The notes under the pieces are model-generated. The model did no database searches. It was not told where the DNA came from and worked only from the letters and a program-made list of their open reading frames with translations. A program made the position numbers and the translations under genes. Shown piece after piece: positions 1-8,397 of a DNA stretch of 40,763 nt; the first letter of the stretch is position 1; each line of letters starts with the position of its first letter. Source of the stretch: Propionibacteriaceae bacterium (lineage in GTDB: Bacteria > Actinomycetota > Actinomycetes > Propionibacteriales > Propionibacteriaceae); contig JADGPA010000081.1 in the NCBI GenBank assembly GCA_017882685.1, positions 1 through 40,763 of the forward strand. The letters are read 5' to 3'.

Positions 1-1
1 G

Positions 2-2002
2 CTACGGGATGGCGCCGTAGGTCTTGGCCTTGCGGACCAGCTCGACCCGGGTGTCGGCGTTGAACTTCTCCCGCAGGGTGACCACCTGCTTGCGCACGGT
101 GTTGACCGAAACGAACTGCTGGTCGGCGATCTCCTGCACGGTGGCTGAGGTCGCCATCAGCGGCAGCAGCACCTCTTCCCGCCGCGTCAGCTTGACCGCT
201 ACCGGTGCCGTCATGCCGCACTCCTGAAGCCCGGTGAAGGCACCACGCGCGCGGGCGGCGGCAAGGAAGCACTCATCGGAGGCGTGGTGGTGATGATGGT
301 TCCCGACAAGGACCGACCGCACACTCGAGGGCAGCATGGCGAACGGCACAAGGGTGTCGGCCTGCTCGCAGACGACGCACGCCGCGGCGGCCGCGCGGCC
401 GACCTGGTCGGACGGGGCTCCCGCCAACTGGAGGGCCGCAGCCTTCAGCGCGTACAGGTGCGCGCGGTCGGCCAGGGAGAGTTGCAGGGAGAAGATGCCT
501 TCGTCCGCCTTGGCCACAGCACGCTCGAAGTCCGAGGAGCACAGGGCGAACCGGGTGGCCGGAACGGCGGACACAGAGGCGTCGCCGTGGGCGAGCAACT
601 CGTTCACCAGCGGCTCGGCCTTGTTGAGCGCGCCGAAGTTGACCAGGAGTTCAGCCCGGGAACGCATCAGCAACGGCCCCCAGGGGGTGTCGAGGCTCGC
701 TTCGAACCCGGCGTCGGCGATCGAGTCGAATTGGGCCAGCGCCTGCTCCGGGTCAGACCAGATGATCGCTGCGGAAGTCAGGATCCGGGCATTCATCGGC
801 TGGATGTTGAACCAACTCGTGGCGGCACCCTCCAGTTCGTGCAGCTCCAGGTGGTGCCGGGCTCGCTCGTGGTCCAACACTCGGGTCGCTGCGTCTGCCC
901 AGCACAGGTGCATCCCAGGCTCGATCCAATTGATCACCGGACAGTTGTGTGCGGCGTGCCGGGCCAGGAATTTCTCGGCCATGGTGGCGTACTGGGTGTT
1001 GCCGGAGGCGCTGCTCGAACTGCCCACGACCATGGCGGCCAGGAATCCGGCGAATCCGCAACTGTCGGTGAGGATCATGCCGAGTTCGCCTTCGCGGCGC
1101 GCGCGCGCCCAGTCGGCCCGCATGAACGCCATCAGCGACGCAGTGGCATGGAAGAAGGTCAGGGACAGAGCGCCCACTGCGCTGCCGGCGAGGGAGGACT
1201 CGCGGATGACGTGGGTCAGCTCGAGATAGGTCTTCATGGCGCCGTCGAGCATCGGGTCTTCGAGCGACTCGGGGATCGTCGTCTGGGCCAGCATCCACAA
1301 CGTTCCGGCGGCGACCTTCGCGTCGGCCGGCTCCTTGTCGATCCACTTGGCGTGCAGCGTGCGCCCGTCCCGAATCAGCGCGGTGATCAGCTCGTCGAGG
1401 TCCAACTGCCCCGTTGCCGGGTCGAAGGCGGCGCAGAGCCCAGACCCGTAGCTCAGGCCGGGCCATTTGGCTCGCTCCTCTGCCGGGGCCTCGACGTATG
1501 CCGAACGCGATCGCAGGTTGGACATCAGTTCGGCGGGGGAGTAGGTGATCCAGAGAGCTTCGAGGCTCTGCCAGTCGCGACCCTCGAAGGCCCAGTTGGC
1601 CAGCTGCGCGCCGATGCCCGCCGGGACGATCCGGATGCCGGAGTGCACCAGTTGCGCGCGGATGTTGGCGAAGCCCGGATCCTCGTGCTCGAGTTCGGCC
1701 AGCATCGTCCGCCGCACCTCGGGGTGCAGGACGTACCGTCCCGGGGCCGCGCCGGCATCGCGTTCGAGGAAGAAGCCGACCCGGTCAAGGGTGGCCAGGA
1801 GTCCCCGGCAGCCCCCAGGCACACCGATGGATCCGGTGCTCTCCTGAGCGAGGGTCAGCAGTTCGCGGCAGGCACTCTCGGCGAGAGCGATGCGCGGCAC
1901 CCAGTGCGGGAGCTCGCCGGCCCGTCGACAGAGCTCTGGCCAGGAGGTGGCGGCGGGGAACGCGCCACCCGTGATCGGATCAGGTTCAGTGACACTAACC
2001 AT
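2..2002 (-). CDS. LuxR-family transcriptional regulator, large orphan type
   Basis: A 666-residue protein whose last ~60 residues form a LuxR/GerE helix-turn-helix: LTRREEVLLPLM, then VQEIADQQFVSVNTVRKQ. The long N-terminal part is alpha-helical and TPR/MalT-like in feel, but I see no Walker A or Walker B motif, so it lacks the ATPase domain of true LAL regulators. I chose the internal ATG (MVSVTEPD) over the longer ORF start because a purine-rich stretch precedes it and the extra 18 residues are low-quality sequence. The stop codon lies at the very edge of the window, so the gene is complete. No sensor domain, kinase partner or target is recognisable nearby; the ligand and regulon are unknown. 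Family call is sure, function is not. Confidence 0.85.
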   Translation of the reverse strand: MVSVTEPDPITGGAFPAATSWPELCRRAGELPHWVPRIALAESACRELLTLAQESTGSIGVPGGCRGLLATLDRVGFFLERDAGAAPGRYVLHPEVRRTMLAELEHEDPGFANIRAQLVHSGIRIVPAGIGAQLANWAFEGRDWQSLEALWITYSPAELMSNLRSRSAYVEAPAEERAKWPGLSYGSGLCAAFDPATGQLDLDELITALIRDGRTLHAKWIDKEPADAKVAAGTLWMLAQTTIPESLEDPMLDGAMKTYLELTHVIRESSLAGSAVGALSLTFFHATASLMAFMRADWARARREGELGMILTDSCGFAGFLAAMVVGSSSSASGNTQYATMAEKFLARHAAHNCPVINWIEPGMHLCWADAATRVLDHERARHHLELHELEGAATSWFNIQPMNARILTSAAIIWSDPEQALAQFDSIADAGFEASLDTPWGPLLMRSRAELLVNFGALNKAEPLVNELLAHGDASVSAVPATRFALCSSDFERAVAKADEGIFSLQLSLADRAHLYALKAAALQLAGAPSDQVGRAAAAACVVCEQADTLVPFAMLPSSVRSVLVGNHHHHHASDECFLAAARARGAFTGLQECGMTAPVAVKLTRREEVLLPLMATSATVQEIADQQFVSVNTVRKQVVTLREKFNADTRVELVRKAKTYGAIP

Positions 2003-2311
2003 CGAAGAGGGCCTCGGAGTTGGGGTGCGGATGATCCATGGCGGTGGATGTTGCAACCGCTTCGCGTCGAAATGGGGACGCCAAACGACTCAGGACATGC
2101 GGCGGCGAACCCCAGGGTGGCGGCCCTCCTGCCCGGAAGACGAGGGCGCGACACTCGTCAGGTACCTCCGGAAGGCCCTCGCGGGCACCCCGGACTACCC
2201 CGGACACGGCACAGGCTAGCTGCAAGATGCCGCATGACCATAGTGACGCGCCCGCGCTCGAATGGCATCCCCCCTGCGGGTGACCGCCCACAAAGGAATC
2301 GAGGAGCGTTC

Positions 2312-2329
2312 GGGGACGGTTCAGTCCCC
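2312..2329 (-). terminator. Stem-loop downstream of the lipoprotein gene
   Basis: Perfect 6-bp inverted repeat GGGGAC / GTCCCC around a 6-nt loop, about 30 bases after the lipoprotein stop codon. There is no clear T-tract, so terminator function is inferred from position. The rest of the roughly 360-base gap (2003-2360) between the lipoprotein stop and the LuxR start shows only a short direct repeat (CCCCGGAC, about 2190-2210) and no convincing gene. Confidence 0.4.
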
Positions 2330-2360
2330 AGCCCTGCGATCGGGACCGTGGGCTCCGAGA

Positions 2361-2786
2361 TCACTTGATCTGTGCGATGACCTGCGCCATCAGGTCGGTG
2401 GCCTGCTTGAACACGTCGCCGGCGTCACAGCCGTTCGCATCGAAGCTCTGCTTGGCTGTCCCGGCGGCCGACGCCTTGATGGTGATCGAGCCCTTGCCGC
2501 TGCAGGCGGTGCCCTTGCGGTCGCCAAGAGCCCGGACGCCGGTGGACAGTGCCGTCCAGGCGCCGTCGGGGAGCTTGTCGGTCTTCTTGTCGCCATTGAG
2601 GGTGTAGGTGGCATCGGTCGGCGTCACGACGAGGGTGTAGTCACCCGCGGGAAGGTCGGTGGCGCCCTGCGGGCTCGTGTAGGTCACTTCGATCTTGTCC
2701 CAGTCCGCTGTACCGAGCGCTTGCGAACACCCGGCAAGGGCCAGCAGGAGCACCAGGACACTGACAACAACTCGCCTCATAACCAT
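2361..2786 (-). CDS. Small secreted lipoprotein, function unknown
   Basis: About 141 residues with a classic lipoprotein signal peptide: a positively charged start (MRR), a run of Val/Leu, and the lipobox LALAGC with Cys near residue 20. The mature part is a small beta-rich domain with two Cys residues that could form a disulfide (TACSG and NGCDAG). It is therefore probably exported and anchored to the outer face of the membrane. The ORF track extends further upstream, but the extra residues precede the signal peptide and are unlikely to be real; ATG at 2786 or 2780 are both possible. No family recognised. It lies divergent from the MFS gene, about 110 bases away. Confidence 0.75.
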   Translation of the reverse strand: MVMRRVVVSVLVLLLALAGCSQALGTADWDKIEVTYTSPQGATDLPAGDYTLVVTPTDATYTLNGDKKTDKLPDGAWTALSTGVRALGDRKGTACSGKGSITIKASAAGTAKQSFDANGCDAGDVFKQATDLMAQVIAQIK

Positions 2787-2893
2787 GAGGGTAGCCGCAA
2801 GACCCGTCCAGCGCTGGGGGCAGAATCCGCACCTGGGCTTCTGGTGCACCGACCCGGTCCCCCGCCGCGCGCTGATGCACCACAATCACAGAC

Positions 2894-4168
2894 GTGCCTG
2901 CAGCGACCGATTCCCCCAACCCGGGCTGGACGGGCACCGTGTGGACGGGCCACGTCGCCGGGTCGGCCACCTACCGCCGCATCGTTGTCGCGCTCATGGC
3001 CGGCGGCCTGGCCAACTTCTCGCTGATGTACTTCGTGCAGCCGCTCCTGCCGCTGCTGGCCGCCCACTACGGCGTCAGCGCCGCCGAATCTGCGCATGCG
3101 CTGTCGGCGACAACGCTGGCGATCATCGTCGGCCTCGCCGTCGCCGGGCCGCTCGCCGACCGGGTGGGACGGGTCGCCGTGATGCGCTGGTCGCTGCTGG
3201 CTTCCGGGGTGCTCGGGTTGGTCTCTGCGTTCACCCCGAACTGGGCGAGCCTCGTCACCGTCCGCGGGTTGCTGGGACTCTCGCTCGCCGGACTGCCGGT
3301 CGCCGCGCTGGCCTACCTGCGTGAGGAGGTTGACACCGCCTCGCACCCGCGGGCCAACGCCACCTACATCGCAGGCACGGCTGTCGGCGGCGCCGTCGGG
3401 CGGCTGTTGCCCGGTCCGCTGGCACTGCTGGGCGGCTGGCAGCTTGCAGCGGTCGCGCTGAGCCTCGTGACGCTTGCCGCCGGGGCAGCCCTGTTCGTCC
3501 TGCTGCCGCCGGCCCGGGGGTTCCGCCCGCACGCGGTCGGGCTGCGTCACGTTCTGCTCGGCACCGTCGGCGCAGCGCGTGACCGGGTCGTCCTCCTGCT
3601 CTGCCTTGCCGGTTTCACCGCCATGGGTGCCTTCGTCGGCATCTACAACGCGATCGGGTTCCGCTTGGCTGCCCCGCCCCTGCTCCTCGGCGCTTCGGCG
3701 GCTCTGGTGTACCTGGCCTACCCGGTTGGGATTGCAGCCCCGGGCCTCATCCGCAGGCTCAGTGACCAGATCGGGCGTGGGCTGGCCACCGTCGTGGCCA
3801 TAGGGCTTCTCGCTCTCGCTGTGGTGGTGGTTTCGCTGCCATCGCTGGTAGCCGTGGTGATCGGGCTCGGGATGCTGACCTTCGCCTTCCTCGGCGCGCA
3901 TTCCCTGCTGAGTGGCTGGGTGGTCGATCGGGCGCGACGCGCGGGCATCGGCACGGCGCAGGCGTCCAGCGCCTACCTGAGCACCTACTACCTGGGCAGC
4001 ACCGTCGCCGGCGCGCTGGCGACCTGGCAGTGGCAGGCCGGCGGCTGGGCGGGCGTGGAGACGCTCTCGCTCGCCCTCACCGGTGCGGCGCTGGTGGTCA
4101 CAGCGCTGGCAACGGCGGCCGACCGCAACCCGAAGGTGGCAGACGACGGGGACGCCGTCCTCGACTGA
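2894..4168 (+). CDS. MFS transporter, drug/metabolite efflux type
   Basis: A 424-residue, 12-helix major facilitator superfamily protein. The helix 2-3 loop motif is present (AGPLADRVGR), and a weaker copy occurs at the domain boundary in the second half (RRLSDQIGRG), as expected for a duplicated 6+6 helix fold. The early segment resembles the DHA1/YnfM-like exporters. It starts at GTG. No clear Shine-Dalgarno is seen, so the message may be leaderless. Substrate cannot be told from the sequence. It faces a dehydrogenase gene convergently. Family is certain; transport direction (efflux) is inferred from subfamily resemblance. Confidence 0.85.
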   Translation: MPAATDSPNPGWTGTVWTGHVAGSATYRRIVVALMAGGLANFSLMYFVQPLLPLLAAHYGVSAAESAHALSATTLAIIVGLAVAGPLADRVGRVAVMRWSLLASGVLGLVSAFTPNWASLVTVRGLLGLSLAGLPVAALAYLREEVDTASHPRANATYIAGTAVGGAVGRLLPGPLALLGGWQLAAVALSLVTLAAGAALFVLLPPARGFRPHAVGLRHVLLGTVGAARDRVVLLLCLAGFTAMGAFVGIYNAIGFRLAAPPLLLGASAALVYLAYPVGIAAPGLIRRLSDQIGRGLATVVAIGLLALAVVVVSLPSLVAVVIGLGMLTFAFLGAHSLLSGWVVDRARRAGIGTAQASSAYLSTYYLGSTVAGALATWQWQAGGWAGVETLSLALTGAALVVTALATAADRNPKVADDGDAVLD

Positions 4169-4186
4169 TCCTCGGGCCGCTGACGC

Positions 4187-4214
4187 GTCCCTCGTCCCTC
4201 GTCCCTCGTCCCTT
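4187..4214. repeat. Tandem heptamer GTCCCTC, four copies
   Basis: Three exact copies and one near-copy (GTCCCTT) of a 7-mer between two convergent genes. It is flanked on both sides by GCTGACGCG. Copy number may vary between strains; no function evident. Confidence 0.8.
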
Positions 4215-4248
4215 CTCAGCGCTGACGCGCTGTGGCGGTCGTGTCTGA

Positions 4249-5109
4249 TCAGTCCTGGAACGCACGCCACACCGCCGCGATGTCGGCGTGCGCGGCGCCG
4301 CCGTCGGCGGCGGTCGCGTACAACTCGTCCAGGGCGGCAAGCAGCTGCTGCGGCATGCCCGGCGTCGCCTCCCTCGCGAGCCTGACGTCCTTGAGCAGCC
4401 CCACCACCTCGAACTGGGCCTCGAAGCCGTGCTTCAGCATCGCTCCGCCCTTGAGCTGTGCGTAGGGGCTGTCGGCCGGGGCGCCATGCAGCGCCTCGAG
4501 CACGAGGGCGGGATCGAGACCGAGTCGGTCGGCGATCGTCAGCGACTGTGCAATGCCTGCGGTGATGGTGGCGATCCAGGCATTCATGGCCAGCTTCAGC
4601 GCGGACGCGGCCGGAGCTGCCTGCCCCGCCCGCACGGTCTTCGTCGCGATCGCTGCGATAACCGGTTCCACTGCGACCAGATCCTCGTCGCTGCCAGCGA
4701 GCAGGGCGGTCAGCGTCCCTGCCTCCGCCGGCGCCTTCGTGCCGAGGACGGGCGCGTCGACGAAGCCGATGCCGGCCGCCGCAGCAGCGGTCGCGAACCG
4801 GTTGGCGGCCTCCACACCTACGGTGGAGCACTGCAGCCAGATGGCGTGGCTCTCGATTGCGGGCAGCGCCTCAGCGAAGACCGCCTCCACAGCGTCGGCG
4901 TCGAACAGCATGGTGAGCACCACGTCGGCCCCTGCCACCGCGCCTGTCACATTGCCGGCCACGCGCGCGGGCCCGTCCACGAAAGACGCTGCCCGGCCGG
5001 CGGAGCGGTTCCAGACCGTTGTCGCCATGCCTGCACCGCTGATCCGTCGCGCCATCGCCGCGCCCATCGTGCCAAGTCCCAGTACTGCAACCTTGGGCGT
5101 CGCGCTCAT
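4249..5109 (-). CDS. NAD(P)-dependent beta-hydroxyacid dehydrogenase
   Basis: A 286-residue member of the 3-hydroxyisobutyrate dehydrogenase / tartronate semialdehyde reductase / GLYR family. The N-terminal Rossmann signature is GLGTMG (residues 11-16). The substrate-side segment is DAPVLGTKAPAEAG, and the family's catalytic lysine falls in ASALKLAMNAW (Lys172). The reaction would be reversible oxidation of a short 3-hydroxyacid, or reduction of the matching semialdehyde. Length is normal. Start chosen at MSATPK, preceded by AGAGGA; the ORF track adds 11 residues. It is divergent from the TauE-like permease, which could share a substrate, but nothing in the sequence proves that. Exact substrate unknown. 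Confidence 0.85.
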   Translation of the reverse strand: MSATPKVAVLGLGTMGAAMARRISGAGMATTVWNRSAGRAASFVDGPARVAGNVTGAVAGADVVLTMLFDADAVEAVFAEALPAIESHAIWLQCSTVGVEAANRFATAAAAAGIGFVDAPVLGTKAPAEAGTLTALLAGSDEDLVAVEPVIAAIATKTVRAGQAAPAASALKLAMNAWIATITAGIAQSLTIADRLGLDPALVLEALHGAPADSPYAQLKGGAMLKHGFEAQFEVVGLLKDVRLAREATPGMPQQLLAALDELYATAADGGAAHADIAAVWRAFQD

Positions 5110-5186
5110 CTGCCTGCCCGTCCTCTCGTCGGAGTCCAACATAGAATCCCCTCGACCGTTGCCACCAGCCAGATCGGGGCGTCTCC

Positions 5187-6020
5187 ATCCTCATCGACCT
5201 GCCCACCACCCTGTTCCCGGAAGGCCTCACCTGGGGCCTGCTGGGGCTCGTTGCCCTCGCGGCCTTCACCGCCGGCTGGGTGGACGCTGTCGTCGGCGGC
5301 GGCGGGCTGCTGCAGCTGCCAGCACTGCTGCTGGTGCCGGGCATCACGCCGGTGCATGCGCTGGCAACGAACAAGTTCGCCTCGATCTTCGGCACGGCAA
5401 CCAGCAGCATCACCTACTACCGTCGCACCCATCCCGACCTGCGCACAGCGTTGCCGATGGCAGGGATCGCACTCGCCGGCAGTTTCGGCGGCGCCAGCGT
5501 TGCCGCACTGCTCCCGGTTGCCGTGTTCAAGCCGATCATCGTGATTGCCCTGCTCGGCGTGGCGGTCTTCAGCGCCACGCGGCCGGCGATGGGAGCAGAA
5601 ACCCGGCTGCGGTTCGCCGACCGTCGCCGCCACCACGGCAGCGCTGCCCTGATCGGCGCGGGTATCGGGTTCTACGACGGCATGCTCGGCCCGGGCACCG
5701 GCACGTTCCTTGTGATCTCGCTGGTCAGCGTCCTCGGCTACAACTTCCTCGAGGCCAGCGCGAAGGCGAAGATCGTCAATTTCGCCACAAATCTTGGAGC
5801 CCTTCTGCTGTTCGTCCCCCACGGTGCCGTGCTGTGGGGCCTCGGCGCCGTCCTCGCAGCAGCCAACATGGCCGGCGGCTACCTGGGCTCCCGGACGGCT
5901 ATCGCCCACGGCACCGGCTTCGTGCGCGTCGCGTTCCTGGCGGTCGTCGGCGTCCTCATCCTGCGGCTCGGCTTCGACGTGTGGAACGAGAGCCTGCGCG
6001 GCTGGTTCACGACCCGCTGA
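5187..6020 (+). CDS. TauE/SafE-family sulfite/organic anion permease; start codon uncertain
   Basis: Membrane protein with the family hallmark AGWVDAVVGGGGLLQLP near the N terminus and a matching second half (GFYDGMLGPGTGT), typical of the duplicated TauE/SafE (DUF81) fold with 8 or so helices. The usual first GTG in the track (5280) would cut helix 1 in half. The frame is open back to 5145 and reads as a credible N terminus (LIDLPTTLFPEG, then a hydrophobic run), but contains no ATG, GTG or TTG. I therefore placed the start at an ATC codon (5187) about 7 bases after GGGG. A sequence error is the other explanation. Family members export or import sulfite, sulfoacetate or related anions; the substrate here is unknown. 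Confidence 0.75.
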   Translation: MLIDLPTTLFPEGLTWGLLGLVALAAFTAGWVDAVVGGGGLLQLPALLLVPGITPVHALATNKFASIFGTATSSITYYRRTHPDLRTALPMAGIALAGSFGGASVAALLPVAVFKPIIVIALLGVAVFSATRPAMGAETRLRFADRRRHHGSAALIGAGIGFYDGMLGPGTGTFLVISLVSVLGYNFLEASAKAKIVNFATNLGALLLFVPHGAVLWGLGAVLAAANMAGGYLGSRTAIAHGTGFVRVAFLAVVGVLILRLGFDVWNESLRGWFTTR

Positions 6021-6094
6021 GCCGTTGTCGGGCGGTAGGCTTCGAGCCACCCCGAATCGTCGCAGACGCGACGCAGCTGAAGTGAGGTATTACA

Positions 6095-6859
6095 GTGCCG
6101 GTCGCCCTGGAGGCCCGCGGGTTGGTCAAGGTCTTCGGCGACAAGCACGCTGTCGACGGTGTCGACCTCACCATCCCCAAGGGCACGTTCTACGGCATCG
6201 CCGGCCCGAACGGTGCCGGCAAGTCCACGACGCTGCGCATGCTCAGCGGCCTGCTGCGTCCCGATGCGGGCACGGCGACCATCGACGGCGTGCCGGTCTG
6301 GCCGAACCCTCTCGAGGCCAAGTCGCGGGTCGGGTTCGTGCCCGACAACCCGGTGCTGTTCGACCGACTCACCGCAGCGGAGATGCTGGAGTACGCCGGC
6401 ATGCTGCGCAAGATGGACCCCGCCGTGGTGGCGTTGCGGTCCGCGGAGTTGCTGCGCGTGCTCGATCTCGCAGACCAGCCGGAGAAACTGATCGCCGACT
6501 TCTCCCTCGGGATGATCAAGCGCATCGGCCTGGGCGTTGCGCTGCTGCACAGCCCGCGGGTGCTCATCCTCGACGAGCCGTTCGGCGCCCTCGACCCGGT
6601 GAACACCCAGGTGATGGAGGAAATGCTGCAGCTGTACCGCCGAGGCGGCGGGACGGTGGTATTCGCCAGTCATGTCATGGACGTGGTTCAGCGGCTGTGC
6701 GACCGGCTGGTCGTCATCGGCGCCGGTCGGGTGCTCGTTGAGGGCACCGTCGCGGAGGTGTCGGGCGGCAGGAACCTGCAGGACGCCTTCGTGGAACTCG
6801 TCGGTGGCCGGGACCTCGAAGAAGGCGAGCTCGCGTGGCTCTCATCCTCCTCCGGCTGA
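6095..6859 (+). CDS. ABC transporter ATP-binding protein
   Basis: A 254-residue ABC-2-type nucleotide-binding protein. Walker A is GPNGAGKST (residues 37-45), the signature is the FSLGM variant common in this subfamily, Walker B is VLILDEPFGALD, and the H-loop is in FASH. The GTG start has a good ribosome site (GAGG, 8 bases upstream). A TAGGCT hexamer at 6036-6041 could be its -10, followed by a short leader with a small CGTCGC/GCGACG hairpin. The next gene, a membrane protein, starts 25 bases inside this one, so the two are translationally linked and form one exporter. Substrate unknown. Confidence 0.92.
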   Translation: MPVALEARGLVKVFGDKHAVDGVDLTIPKGTFYGIAGPNGAGKSTTLRMLSGLLRPDAGTATIDGVPVWPNPLEAKSRVGFVPDNPVLFDRLTAAEMLEYAGMLRKMDPAVVALRSAELLRVLDLADQPEKLIADFSLGMIKRIGLGVALLHSPRVLILDEPFGALDPVNTQVMEEMLQLYRRGGGTVVFASHVMDVVQRLCDRLVVIGAGRVLVEGTVAEVSGGRNLQDAFVELVGGRDLEEGELAWLSSSSG

Positions 6860-8397
6860 GACTGGTGATTGCCGGGCGCTCCCGCGGACAGAGCAACGGT
6901 GCCCGGTTGTACTTCGCCACGACCTGGGTGGTGGGCAGTGTCGGCGGGTTGCTGGCGTGCATGTCCGTCGCGACCCTTGTCTCCGGGGGCGGCGTGGGCG
7001 ACCTGCTCCTGATGGCCATGTTCGCCTCGATCTTCATCCCGTGGGTGGTCGGCCCCATCGTCGAACCCACACTGGCCGACGGCGTGGTCGACCCGCAACG
7101 GCTTGAGCAGTTCCCGCTCACCGGCTGGCAGCAGGTCAGCGGCCTGCTGGCTGGGGCGATGGTTTCCCCCACCACGACCTTCACGTTCCTCTTCGCGGCC
7201 GGTGGCACGATCGCGCTCGGCCAGTCGCTGTCCGCGCGGCTCGCCTCGCTGGTGGTCGCTGTGGCCTTCACGGTGATGTGCGTCGCCGTCTCGCGGGCGG
7301 CGCAGGCCGTGCTCGCCGGTGCCCTGCGCTCACGCCGTGGCGCCGACATCGCCGCGTTCTCCGCCAGCCTGATGGTGCTGGGCATCTACCTGTTCGCCCA
7401 GCAGGCACGCTCGGCCTCCGTCGCTTTCGGTGGCGAGAGGGCGTCCGGCCCGCTGGGCACCTACCTCAGCTGGACGCCGTCCGGGGCCGCCGGCGAGGCG
7501 ATCACCAGCGCCCGGGACGGGAACTGGCTGGTTTTCGCGCTTCGGCTTGCCGTGATCCTGCTCACGGTTGGCCTTGCCATGAGCGGCTGGGTCTGGGCTC
7601 TCGGCCGACGTGTGGACGGCATCACCTCGTCCCACCGCACGCCCAGCCGGCACCCCATCGTCGCCGCCCTGCCGCTCTCCCCCGCGCTCTTGCGGCGCCT
7701 GCCACCCGGCCCGACATCGGCTGCGGCGGCCCAACAGCTGCGCTACTTCTTCTTCCGCTCCCCGCGCGCCATCCAGACCCTGATCATCCCGCCGGTGATG
7801 GGCGTTGTGGTCGCCCACGCCAGCTTCACCGACTACGGGCTCGCAGCCCAGTCGGCAGCCTTCGCGGCGATGTCGGTGGTTGCCGGCAGCTTCAACCTGT
7901 TCGGCTACGACGGTCCCGGCTTCAGCTACCTGCTGCTCGGCGGTGCCCCGCTTCCCCGCGTCCTCGTCGGCAAGGCGATGGCGCCGATGCTGTACCTGGT
8001 GCCGATGGTGGTCGTGTTCAACCTCACCGAGGCCCTCATCCGCGGCACCCAGGGGCCGGTCTTGCCCGCCATCCTCGCAGGCACCTCCGTTGTGGCCCTC
8101 GGCGTCGGCGTCGGGTCGCTGTCCAGCGTGTTCAACCCCAGCGACCAATCCCGCGTGGGGCAACGGCAAGGGTCGTTCCTCAAGGTGTTCGCCTGGTTCA
8201 TGGGGTTCTTCGCGTTCACGGGCGTCGGCGCGCTGATCTGGGTGCTCGTCGCCTGGTTCGCCGGACCGTTCATCGCTGCGGCGGTCATGACCGCCGCAGC
8301 GATCGGCATCAGCGCCCTTCTCCTGCGCTGGGCCGGACGCCGGCTCGAGCGCGATCCCTATCCGGTGCTGGCCAAACTCGACCCGCGGGTGGCGTGA
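6835..8397 (+). CDS. ABC transporter permease (ABC-2-like)
   Basis: A 520-residue integral membrane protein with many hydrophobic helices in two groups separated by a polar stretch around residues 260-310. It lacks recognisable enzyme motifs. Position and overlap with the preceding ATPase gene show that it is the membrane partner of that ATPase. The GTG start lies inside the ATPase gene with AAGGCGAG upstream. Its last 40 bases overlap the last 40 bases of the convergent apbE gene. Transported substrate cannot be inferred. Confidence 0.8.
   Translation: MALILLRLRLVIAGRSRGQSNGARLYFATTWVVGSVGGLLACMSVATLVSGGGVGDLLLMAMFASIFIPWVVGPIVEPTLADGVVDPQRLEQFPLTGWQQVSGLLAGAMVSPTTTFTFLFAAGGTIALGQSLSARLASLVVAVAFTVMCVAVSRAAQAVLAGALRSRRGADIAAFSASLMVLGIYLFAQQARSASVAFGGERASGPLGTYLSWTPSGAAGEAITSARDGNWLVFALRLAVILLTVGLAMSGWVWALGRRVDGITSSHRTPSRHPIVAALPLSPALLRRLPPGPTSAAAAQQLRYFFFRSPRAIQTLIIPPVMGVVVAHASFTDYGLAAQSAAFAAMSVVAGSFNLFGYDGPGFSYLLLGGAPLPRVLVGKAMAPMLYLVPMVVVFNLTEALIRGTQGPVLPAILAGTSVVALGVGVGSLSSVFNPSDQSRVGQRQGSFLKVFAWFMGFFAFTGVGALIWVLVAWFAGPFIAAAVMTAAAIGISALLLRWAGRRLERDPYPVLAKLDPRVA

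Noticed and set aside
284-2368. 694-residue plus-strand ORF
   Set aside because: Antisense to the LuxR gene. Composition is Arg/Gly/His/Gln-rich with no domain; a high-GC shadow frame.
2777-4831. 684-residue minus-strand ORF
   Set aside because: Shadow of the MFS gene; Arg- and Gly-rich with no motif.
6095-6859. FSLGM signature as a broken ABC signature
   Set aside because: This variant is common in ABC-2-type ATPases, so it is not a defect.
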